The translations under genes and the position numbers were made by a program. Shown here piece after piece: positions 1 through 5,027 of a stretch of DNA of 5,027 bases. Origin of the DNA: Candidatus Adiutrix sp. (lineage in GTDB: Bacteria > Desulfobacterota > Desulfarculia > Adiutricales > Adiutricaceae); the NCBI GenBank assembly GCA_031273445.1, contig JAISRV010000150.1:1-5027 (forward strand), in the 5' to 3' direction. Below the pieces are notes generated by a model. That model was not told the origin of the DNA. It saw only the letters and a program-made list of their open reading frames with translations, and searched no databases. Each line of letters begins with the position of its first letter. Position 1 is the first letter of the stretch.

Positions 1-423
1 ATCGTGGTCGTTTCAGAGGGCGCGAAGATTAAGGGGCAGGGCGAACTCTATCTGTCAGACAAGGAAGACGGTTTCGGACATAAAGTTCTTGGCGGCGTCG
101 GCGAATATCTGGCCAAAGAGCTGGAGAAGCGCACCGGGTATGAAACCAGGCATGTGGTTCTGTCGCACCTGCAGCGCGGAGGGCAACCCTCGGCTAGGGA
201 TCGGCTTATGGGGCGCTATTTCGGCATTGCCGCGGTTGATCTGATTCTGGAAGAAGATTTCGGGCGCATGGTTTCCTTCCGCGACGGCCACATAACCTCC
301 GTATCCCTTAAGCAGGCGATTGAAAAGCTGTTCGTCGTCGATGTGGATAAATATTACGACCCGGCGCGTTACAACGGCCGCCGCTCTTCGCTATTGCCCT
401 GGTCTCCCAGGATCGACCGGTAA
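1..423 (+). CDS. pfkA: 6-phosphofructokinase, C-terminal part (5' end outside window)
   Basis: This is the last 140 codons of a phosphofructokinase, the glycolytic enzyme that phosphorylates fructose 6-phosphate to the 1,6-bisphosphate in the cytoplasm. Counting from the first codon in the window, the segment opens with IVVVSEGA, the family's beta-strand before the substrate lobe. ETR (R50) and SHLQRGG (H56, R59) follow, with the same spacing as Arg243, His249 and Arg252 of E. coli PfkA, which bind fructose 6-phosphate. The downstream ARDRLMGRYFG and GRMVSF stretches also fit. The longer segment between EGA and ETR, and the GRMV element, resemble the ATP/PPi 'group III' enzymes more than E. 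coli PfkA. The phosphoryl-donor site that separates ATP from PPi users lies upstream of the window, so donor choice cannot be read. The usual Gly before the substrate His is Ser here. The gene ends in TAA and a strong terminator follows at once, so it is the last gene of its unit. The family call is firm; the gene symbol is conventional. Confidence 0.93.
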   Translation: MVVVSEGAKIKGQGELYLSDKEDGFGHKVLGGVGEYLAKELEKRTGYETRHVVLSHLQRGGQPSARDRLMGRYFGIAAVDLILEEDFGRMVSFRDGHITSVSLKQAIEKLFVVDVDKYYDPARYNGRRSSLLPWSPRIDR

Positions 424-435
424 AATCGGTTGGGC

Positions 436-470
436 AAAGCGGGCGCCGGCCAATACGGCGCCCGTTTTTT
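436..470 (+). terminator. Rho-independent terminator of the phosphofructokinase gene
   Basis: A perfect 9-bp GC stem (440-448 CGGGCGCCG with 456-464 CGGCGCCCG) encloses a 7-nt loop and runs directly into six Ts (465-470). AAA just upstream (436-438) can extend the stem into the T tract. It begins 12 nt after the phosphofructokinase stop codon, which separates that gene from the TIM-barrel gene downstream. The remaining 50 bases before the next start show no clear promoter. Confidence 0.93.
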
Positions 471-520
471 CATGGCGGCTCCGAAACCGCACGCTCCAAT
501 AGGGCTTTTGGGAAAAAGGC

Positions 521-1372
521 ATGAACTGTTACGCTACGTTGTTTCTGCGGCGGGCATCAGAAGGCGACGGCCATTTTAAAAAATTGGCGGAAAAAAGGAT
601 CCGGCCGGAGATAAGTTTCGAGTACGGCGGCCTCGACGCATCCGAGGCCAGGCGTCGTGAAGTGGTCGCCATATTGAAAAACGCCGGGTTGCGTTGCGCC
701 GTGCATCTGCCGTATTCAGGCATTTTGCCCGGCGCTTCGGATTCGGCTTTATGGGATAAATCTGTCGACGGACTATGCCGGGCGGCGGAAATAGCCGCCT
801 GGTACGGCGCCGATCACCTGATCGGCCATCCCGAATTCAATTTTTTAACTGATTCGGAGGCTGCAGTTTCAGGCTTGGCCGCGCGTCGCGGCGGCGACCT
901 GGATTCCGCTTCCGCGCGGGCCTCGGCCCTTTGGCTGGAACGCTCTTCCCGTTGCTGGAACAAAGTGCTCTTGGTCAGCGACGCGAAGTTGTATTTGGAA
1001 AATACTGGCGACCATTCGCCCCAGGCCATTGTGGAGCTTTTGGACATGCTTCCGGAGCGCCGCGCGGCCATGTGCTTTGACGTAGGGCACTGGTTTTCGG
1101 CGGCGGGCGGCTCTGAGCTCCATAACCTGGCTGACTGGGTCAAGCGTCTGTCGCGACGCCTGGGGCACCTGCACCTGCACGACAACAACGGGCTTCACGA
1201 TCAGCATCTGGGAATGGGAGAGGGAGGCATTGATTTTCAAATGTTTTTCGGCCTTTTAAAGCAATATGGTTTGAACCCGACTTTTACTCTTGAGGCCCAT
1301 ACCCTGGACAGCCTGGAGAAATCTTTGACCTGGATCGATCTTCACTCTGCCGCCATGCCGGGAAATTTTTGA
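521..1372 (+). CDS. Sugar phosphate isomerase/epimerase-like TIM-barrel protein (AP endonuclease 2 superfamily)
   Basis: This is a complete 283-residue cytoplasmic protein of the xylose-isomerase-like / endonuclease IV TIM-barrel superfamily, whose members use two or three divalent metals to isomerise sugars or cleave phosphoesters. Ligand-type motifs appear in the superfamily order: VHLPY (H62), GHPEF (H103), LENTG (E160), CFDVGH (D187, H190), HLHLHD (H218), HDQHLGMGEG (D227, H229) and TLEAH (E258). These match all nine zinc ligands of E. coli endonuclease IV in order and spacing pattern. However, the N-terminal GAHVS-type motif of that enzyme is absent, and the start (MNCYATLFLRR) is unrelated. 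I therefore call it a sugar isomerase/epimerase-like protein of unknown substrate, not a DNA repair enzyme. ATG at 521 has a modest purine-rich site (GGAAAAAGG, 511-519) very close upstream. The gene stands alone between the terminator at 436-470 and a 250-nt gap. No signal peptide or membrane segment is visible. The fold is well supported; the reaction is not. Confidence 0.85.
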   Translation: MNCYATLFLRRASEGDGHFKKLAEKRIRPEISFEYGGLDASEARRREVVAILKNAGLRCAVHLPYSGILPGASDSALWDKSVDGLCRAAEIAAWYGADHLIGHPEFNFLTDSEAAVSGLAARRGGDLDSASARASALWLERSSRCWNKVLLVSDAKLYLENTGDHSPQAIVELLDMLPERRAAMCFDVGHWFSAAGGSELHNLADWVKRLSRRLGHLHLHDNNGLHDQHLGMGEGGIDFQMFFGLLKQYGLNPTFTLEAHTLDSLEKSLTWIDLHSAAMPGNF

Positions 1373-1416
1373 AGAAAACATAGCGGCCGTCCGGCTGAAC
1401 ATATTCATATCCGCTC

Positions 1417-1445
1417 TTGACCTTGGCCGTTATTTTGGCAATAAT
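1417..1445 (+). promoter_or_regulatory. Candidate sigma70-type promoter for the HEAT-like/HD-GYP pair
   Basis: TTGACC (1417-1422) matches five of six -35 consensus bases. AATAAT (1440-1445) matches five of six -10 bases. The spacer is exactly 17 nt. Transcription would start near 1452, giving a leader of about 170 nt before the ATG at 1623. Spacing and both boxes are good, but promoter calls by eye are fallible in non-enteric genomes. Confidence 0.45.
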
Positions 1446-1504
1446 CATAAACGGTAATTTTTGCTTCCGCCTTGGCCGTCAAAGGGTCGATTTCTGAACA
1501 ACCG

Positions 1505-1540
1505 AAAAAAGCGTCTGGCGCGCAAGGCGTGCGCGAGACG
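1505..1540 (-). terminator. Imperfect GC hairpin next to an A6 tract; possible minus-strand terminator or leader structure
   Basis: 1512-1523 (CGTCTGGCGCGC) pairs with 1529-1540 (GTGCGCGAGACG) across a 5-nt loop. The 12-position stem has one G-G mismatch and one G-U pair. The A6 tract at 1505-1510 lies on the 5' side, so read on the minus strand the stem is followed by one base and then TTTTTT, the layout of an intrinsic terminator. No minus-strand gene is visible to need it. On the + strand it would sit in the leader of the HEAT-like gene without a following T tract. It could block antisense transcription or simply be leader RNA structure. Confidence 0.35.
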
Positions 1541-1573
1541 GCCGCGGCCGTTTCGCGGCATAGCTTAAAAGGC

Positions 1574-1603
1574 TTGAATTTATATTGAATGTTGAAATTA
1601 TAT
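1574..1603 (+). promoter_or_regulatory. Weak second promoter candidate in the AT-rich stretch before the HEAT-like gene
   Basis: TTGAAT (1574-1579) is followed after 18 nt by TTATAT (1598-1603), or after 19 nt by TATATT (1599-1604). The -35 box is fair and the -10 box poor to fair, in a locally AT-rich segment where such matches arise by chance. If used, the transcript would begin only a few bases before the ribosome-binding site. It is a less convincing alternative to the promoter at 1417-1445. Confidence 0.2.
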
Positions 1604-1622
1604 TAAATTAAAGAGAGCGGCT

Positions 1623-3740
1623 ATGGAGCCCAATCCGGACATAACCAGGGAACATCAAGCAGAAGAAAATGAACTTGTCGCTAGAGTTAAGGCCGGTCTG
1701 ATAATTTTCGTCACCGCTCTGAAGAACTATGCCCTTTACCCGGACGCCAACAGCATTCGCCGCGCCTCCCTGATCAAGTTTTGTGAATGGCTGGAAGAGT
1801 TTTGGAAAGAAATGACCTGCCTCCACCTTGATGTGGAGCAGGACTGCCTCCGTTTTCAGGGGGAAGCCGTTTACCAGGATAAACCGAATGAAAAAATGTT
1901 GGCCTTTCCCCTGTTTCGGGACGGCATAGAATGGCTTGAATTTCAGGACGGCATAACTGCCGATGAATTGGAACGGTTTTTAAGCCTTTTGAATCGGTTC
2001 AGGGTTTTAAAGGAAGACGCCGACGACGATCTGGTCACGGCGATGTGGGAAGCGGAATTCAGCTCTTTGCAGTATAAGGCCGCTGAAGAGTTTTGGGATG
2101 CCGACCCCATTATTGATATCGCGGCCCTGAACAGGGTGCAGGAAGATATCGACGATGAGGAGGAAAAAAAGTACGTTTCCTATATGCAGACAGCCGGCGA
2201 TACCGTCAGTCTGGTTCTGGGCGCGCTTTCAAAAGAAAGCGGCGGCGAGGGGGACGGCGACGACCAGGAGTCTTCGTCGGGGGCGGAAGCCTCCATTTCC
2301 GAGCAGCTGGCCGATCTTTTCGCCGCCCTTGACGGCGCAAAAAGAGGCCGGGGGCACAAGATCGGGCTCTTTGAGTCCAGGGGAAGCGACTTGTCGGACG
2401 CCCCGGAAGACGCCGACCCGCAAAAAGAGCGTTTCGGCCGGGCCGGGCAGCACGAGGGGGGCAAAGCCCGGCCGGGCGGGCCGCCGTCGGTCTCCGCTCC
2501 GGGCCAGGAGGAAGGCTCGCAGATGGTCTTTTCCCTGCCCAGCGACGATGACGACGATGACGCCAGCCCGTCCAATGCCGCGACGGCGGCCTCTCTTTTC
2601 AAAACCTCGACATATTATGAAAACCAGCGCAAAGAGGTTTTCTGGGAGCTTAGTCCGCAGGAGGAAGAGCGGCTCAGGAACATGATCGCCGATGAGGAGA
2701 ATCGCAACACCACCAAAGACTGCCTGGAGATCATCCTTATTCTTATTATGAGTTCGCAGGGGCGAAGCGACGTTAGGATCGTCCTGAGCTTTCTGGCGGA
2801 TGAAGTGCAGTATGCTCTGGCCCGGGGGGAGCTTCATTATGTGCAGATTTTGCTGGAACGGCTGATAAAGGCGGCCGCGCCCAACCGCCCCTGGCTGGTC
2901 AAGATGGTGGATGAACTTCAGGAGATGATCTCAGCTCCAGAGATTCTCGGCGTTTTGGGGCAAAACTGGGCGCCCGAGACGTCAGAAGTTGTTTATAAAG
3001 ATTTGCCCCGGTTTCTGGCCCTTCTGCGTCCGGAAGCGATCAATACGCTGGCGCCGTTGTACATCAAAAGCGCCGACCCCCGTCTCAAGGCCATTTACAT
3101 GGAGGCCATAGCCGCCAAAGCCGGCGATATAAATTTCGACATAGCGCCCCTGATCAGCACGATGCCGGCCGATTCCATCATGGAGCTGATGGGTTTTTTT
3201 GCCGACGGCAGGTTCCCCTTTCCGAAAGATCTGATTATGCTGCTGACCAGAAATGAAACGCCGCGAGTCAGATACAAGGCCGTTCAAATTCTGCTTGACG
3301 CGTATCCTGAAGAATTGAAAAAACTCTATCATATGGTTCGTGACGCCGATCCCGACGTCAATCGAATGATTTGCGAACATATAGGAAAGCGGAGAGACCC
3401 GCTGGCCGAGAACTATCTCATGCAATATCTGAATAACGCTTACGAACAGAATATAGTCATGGAAAGGGAGCATATACTTAACTGTTACCGGGCCTTCGGC
3501 GGATGCGCCTCCAACTGGTCCATTCCCTTTTTGCAGGAGATTCTTCTGAAGAAAGACTGGAAGTCGTTATTGGGTCTTGAAGGCCACTGGCACCGCCTTG
3601 GCGCGGCCCTGGCTCTGATGCTGATGCCGAAAGAGTGGGGCACGGGCGATATTCTGCAAATGGCCGCCAAGAGCCGATATCGAAACATTCGCCAAGCTAT
3701 GGAGCAGGCCGGAGAAGAGCTTTATGACGCAGGCTATTGA
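1623..3740 (+). CDS. HEAT-like helical-repeat protein with an N-terminal module shared with the downstream HD-GYP protein
   Basis: This 705-residue protein has no signal peptide or membrane segment, so it is probably cytoplasmic. Residues 18-126 form an alpha/beta module (CLRFQGEAVY, then FRDGIEWLEF and ADELERFLSLLN). An acidic helical stretch follows to about 200. Residues 205-325 are a Gly/Pro/Asp/Glu/Ser-rich linker, surely disordered, with six consecutive Asp (308-313). From about 340 to the end the protein is almost all helix. Residues 485-593 show HEAT-like periodicity (DPRLKAIYMEAIAAKA; TPRVRYKAVQILLDA; DADPDVNRMICEHIG), typical of protein-binding solenoids. No catalytic motif is visible. 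ATG at 1623 has a purine-rich AAGAGAG (1611-1617) five nt upstream, and no earlier start fits better. The next gene begins inside its last 17 bases in another frame, implying coupled expression. The N-terminal module recurs at the start of that HD-GYP protein. A scaffold or regulator of the phosphodiesterase is my inference. The exact role is unknown. Confidence 0.8.
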   Translation: MEPNPDITREHQAEENELVARVKAGLIIFVTALKNYALYPDANSIRRASLIKFCEWLEEFWKEMTCLHLDVEQDCLRFQGEAVYQDKPNEKMLAFPLFRDGIEWLEFQDGITADELERFLSLLNRFRVLKEDADDDLVTAMWEAEFSSLQYKAAEEFWDADPIIDIAALNRVQEDIDDEEEKKYVSYMQTAGDTVSLVLGALSKESGGEGDGDDQESSSGAEASISEQLADLFAALDGAKRGRGHKIGLFESRGSDLSDAPEDADPQKERFGRAGQHEGGKARPGGPPSVSAPGQEEGSQMVFSLPSDDDDDDASPSNAATAASLFKTSTYYENQRKEVFWELSPQEEERLRNMIADEENRNTTKDCLEIILILIMSSQGRSDVRIVLSFLADEVQYALARGELHYVQILLERLIKAAAPNRPWLVKMVDELQEMISAPEILGVLGQNWAPETSEVVYKDLPRFLALLRPEAINTLAPLYIKSADPRLKAIYMEAIAAKAGDINFDIAPLISTMPADSIMELMGFFADGRFPFPKDLIMLLTRNETPRVRYKAVQILLDAYPEELKKLYHMVRDADPDVNRMICEHIGKRRDPLAENYLMQYLNNAYEQNIVMEREHILNCYRAFGGCASNWSIPFLQEILLKKDWKSLLGLEGHWHRLGAALALMLMPKEWGTGDILQMAAKSRYRNIRQAMEQAGEELYDAGY
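3711..3719 (+). promoter_or_regulatory. Ribosome-binding site of the HD-GYP gene, inside the upstream coding region
   Basis: GGAGAAGAG ends 4 nt before the ATG at 3724, and its GGAG core lies 9 nt from that start. It is the best Shine-Dalgarno match near a start codon in this window and fixes the HD-GYP start. Because it lies within the last codons of the HEAT-like gene, ribosomes finishing that gene can restart here. Confidence 0.75.
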
Positions 3741-5027
3741 CGGAACAGCCGATTCAGCCAAGAACAGCCCCGCCGCCGTCGCCGGTTCGGAATTATTGCT
3801 GTCGCTGTTCAAATTGCTTCAAATGGTCAAAATACATCAGGCCAACAACAAACTTGTCGTGGATACCATCGCCGAGTTTCGGGCCGCTTTGAAGAAGATT
3901 TGCTCCGAGTCGGACGGCGCGCACTTTCGCCTTCATCGAGCCCGGTTTTATATGAATCATGTCATGCTTGCCTTTCCGGCCAGCATGCAGATACCTGTGA
4001 CCAAATTGATGGAATACTTCCAGGCTCGGGGCATACAAGGGCTTAGGCTGTATGACAACGACAATTCTTCAGCGGAAGACATCGTTCATGTCGTCGGCCT
4101 TTTGAATAAGGCCGTGCAGGAAAATGAACCCGTCGCCTGGCTTCAAGTGCAGCTTGACACGGCCAACTTTACTTGGGTGGAATTTTTATCCGACCAGGAC
4201 ACCAAGGCCAAAGGAGGCCTTTCCGGAGCGGAAGCCGCCGCCGACGCCGAGACGGCTTCTTCGTCTCCCGCCGCGGCCGCGGCCGCGGCCGCAGCCGCCG
4301 GCAAGGGCCGCCGGGCCGCGCCCACGCCTACGGCCGAGGTGGCGCAGAGAACCTATCATCAGGTTATGGCCTCCATGGCCAGAAAGACGTATTCTCACGC
4401 CCTGAGCTCCGTTTTGAGCATGACGGACAAATATTCCATGAACAAACGCGTCGGCATTCAGAAGTCGAAGCGGGTGATTCAGGGCATGATTGAAATTTTA
4501 ACCAAGGATGAGAGCATTCTTCTCGGCATGACCACTATACGGAACTATGACGATTATACCTATACCCATTCCGTGAATGTGGCCATTTTGTCCATGTGTT
4601 TGGGCCGTCGCCTGGGGCTGCCCCGCCAGTTAATTGAAATTTTAGGCTTAAGCGGTTTGTTTCACGACCTCGGGAAAGTCGACGTGCCCATCCATCTCAT
4701 TAATAAAAACAGCGGCCTGACCGAAACGGAATATGAAAAAATCAAGGAACACCCCTTGAACAGCGTTCGCCAGATTATACGACTTAATGCCGATCATGCC
4801 CTGAAGGCGAAGCTGCTTCTGCCGCCGTTCGAACATCACCTGGGGATCAATTTATTAGGCTACCCTAAAATCGGGCGTAAGGCTCCTTTAAGCCTCCTGG
4901 GCCGGGTACTGGCCGTGGCCGATCAGTATGACGCCATGACTTCCAGCCGGTCATACCGCCGCAACCCCATAAGCCCCGATGTGGCTTTAAAATATATGCT
5001 TGAAGACAGCGGGAGCGTTCTTGATCC
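3724..5027 (+). CDS. HD-GYP domain protein, probable cyclic-di-GMP phosphodiesterase with a divergent GYP motif (3' end outside window)
   Basis: 434 codons are visible and the frame is still open at the window edge. Residues 22-130 form a module resembling the N-terminus of the upstream HEAT-like protein (RGIQGLRLY, then a Glu/Asp helix ending VVGLLNKA). Residues 158-205 are a linker with ten consecutive Ala (183-192). Residues 207-265 are helical. The HD-GYP domain starts near 270. HD-GYP enzymes hydrolyse cyclic-di-GMP to pGpG or GMP using a two- or three-metal site. Ligand-type residues present are H282 (DYTYTHS), H314-D315 with K318 (FHDLGK), H343 (KEHP), H371-H372 (FEHH) and D400 (VADQYDAMTS). 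The signature HHExxDGxGYP reads HHLGINLLGYP (371-381): GYP is kept but Glu, Asp and Gly are replaced. Activity is therefore likely but not certain. The start overlaps the upstream gene by 17 nt. No receiver, PAS or membrane segment is seen. Only a short C-terminal tail should be missing, since the visible end (GSVLD) matches the family's usual near-end GxxFDP. Confidence 0.88.
   Translation, partial: MTQAIDGTADSAKNSPAAVAGSELLLSLFKLLQMVKIHQANNKLVVDTIAEFRAALKKICSESDGAHFRLHRARFYMNHVMLAFPASMQIPVTKLMEYFQARGIQGLRLYDNDNSSAEDIVHVVGLLNKAVQENEPVAWLQVQLDTANFTWVEFLSDQDTKAKGGLSGAEAAADAETASSSPAAAAAAAAAAGKGRRAAPTPTAEVAQRTYHQVMASMARKTYSHALSSVLSMTDKYSMNKRVGIQKSKRVIQGMIEILTKDESILLGMTTIRNYDDYTYTHSVNVAILSMCLGRRLGLPRQLIEILGLSGLFHDLGKVDVPIHLINKNSGLTETEYEKIKEHPLNSVRQIIRLNADHALKAKLLLPPFEHHLGINLLGYPKIGRKAPLSLLGRVLAVADQYDAMTSSRSYRRNPISPDVALKYMLEDSGSVLD
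4270..4299 (+). repeat. GCCGCG hexanucleotide microsatellite coding for a ten-alanine run
   Basis: Three and a half perfect copies of GCCGCG (4270-4290) are followed by three more alanine codons, encoding A183-A192 in the linker of the HD-GYP protein. The repeat unit is two codons long, so slippage by whole units would change linker length without breaking the reading frame. The run lies between the N-terminal module and the catalytic domain. Confidence 0.8.

Larger units (their letters stand above)
1373..1622. other. Intergenic region holding the promoter and leader of the HEAT-like/HD-GYP pair
   Basis: This 250-nt gap has no credible gene on either strand. It contains a sigma70-like promoter candidate (1417-1445), a 10-bp direct repeat CCTTGGCCGT at 1421-1430 and 1470-1479, a GC-rich imperfect hairpin (1512-1540), an overlapping 12-bp palindrome (1539-1550) and an AT-rich stretch (1574-1612) just before the next gene. 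A short dyad, CCGTT at 1427-1431 and AACGG at 1450-1454, brackets the candidate -10 box and could be an operator half-site pair, although five bases is weak evidence. No clear terminator for the TIM-barrel gene is visible on the + strand. Confidence 0.7.

Noticed and set aside
814..1240. Minus-strand open frames inside the TIM-barrel gene
   Set aside because: The + strand frame has clear family motifs throughout; the minus-strand products have none and are Arg/Ser-rich.
521..1372. Endonuclease IV (nfo) or the cobamide-remodelling enzyme CbiR as the identity of the TIM-barrel gene
   Set aside because: The metal ligands fit endonuclease IV, but the N-terminal GAHVS-like motif is missing. The N-terminal motifs I associate with CbiR are also absent. 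Only the superfamily is supported.
1421..1479. Ten-base direct repeat CCTTGGCCGT (1421-1430 and 1470-1479) as a regulator binding site
   Set aside because: Only two copies 49 nt apart, and GGCC-rich words are common in this sequence. Too little to call an operator.
1446..1622. Cyclic-di-GMP (GEMM) riboswitch in the leader of the HEAT-like/HD-GYP pair
   Set aside because: This would be attractive given the HD-GYP gene, but I cannot find the conserved GEMM-I core segments or its two-stem layout in the leader.
2155..2837. Long open frames on both strands inside the HEAT-like gene linker region (for example 2155-2685 on + and 2229-2837 on -)
   Set aside because: Their products are Arg/Pro/Ser-rich with no recognisable motif. 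They coincide with the GC-rich linker, where alternative frames stay open because of codon bias, and the main frame has a clear continuous protein.
4124..4493. Arg/Pro-rich + strand frames over the alanine repeat (4124-4405, 4173-4493)
   Set aside because: They are out-of-frame readings of the GC repeat. The HD-GYP frame runs without a stop through the whole area.

Overview
The window looks like chromosomal sequence from a GC-rich Gram-negative bacterium. The closest fit by gene style is a deltaproteobacterium (Desulfobacterota, Desulfovibrio-like). That assignment is inference: the TIM-barrel protein and the HEAT-like/HD-GYP gene pair resemble arrangements I associate with that group, and there is no rRNA or marker gene to prove it. 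All four genes lie on the + strand. I see no mobile element, tRNA, rRNA or CRISPR array.

Layout. (1) 1-423 is the C-terminal part of a 6-phosphofructokinase, closed by a strong rho-independent terminator at 436-470. (2) 521-1372 is a complete xylose-isomerase-like TIM-barrel protein with a full endonuclease-IV-style set of metal ligands; its substrate is unknown. (3) 1373-1622 is non-coding. It holds a good sigma70-type promoter candidate (1417-1445) and an approximately 170-nt leader with a GC-rich hairpin. (4) 1623-3740 encodes a 705-residue protein with an N-terminal alpha/beta module, a long disordered acidic linker and a C-terminal HEAT-like helical solenoid. (5) 3724 to the window end is an HD-GYP phosphodiesterase gene, cut at its 3' end. 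It overlaps the preceding gene by 17 nt and has its own good ribosome-binding site.

How the genes work together. The phosphofructokinase and TIM-barrel genes look like separate metabolic units. The last two genes form a translationally linked pair. By eye, both proteins begin with the same divergent module of about 110 residues, followed by a low-complexity linker and then a different C-terminal domain: HEAT-like solenoid in one, HD-GYP in the other. The HD-GYP domain keeps the metal-binding histidines and aspartates but has a strongly altered HHExxDGxGYP signature. The pair may be a cyclic-di-GMP-related signalling module in which the solenoid protein is the partner or scaffold of the phosphodiesterase. 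This is the most interesting part of the window, and its function is inferred, not shown.
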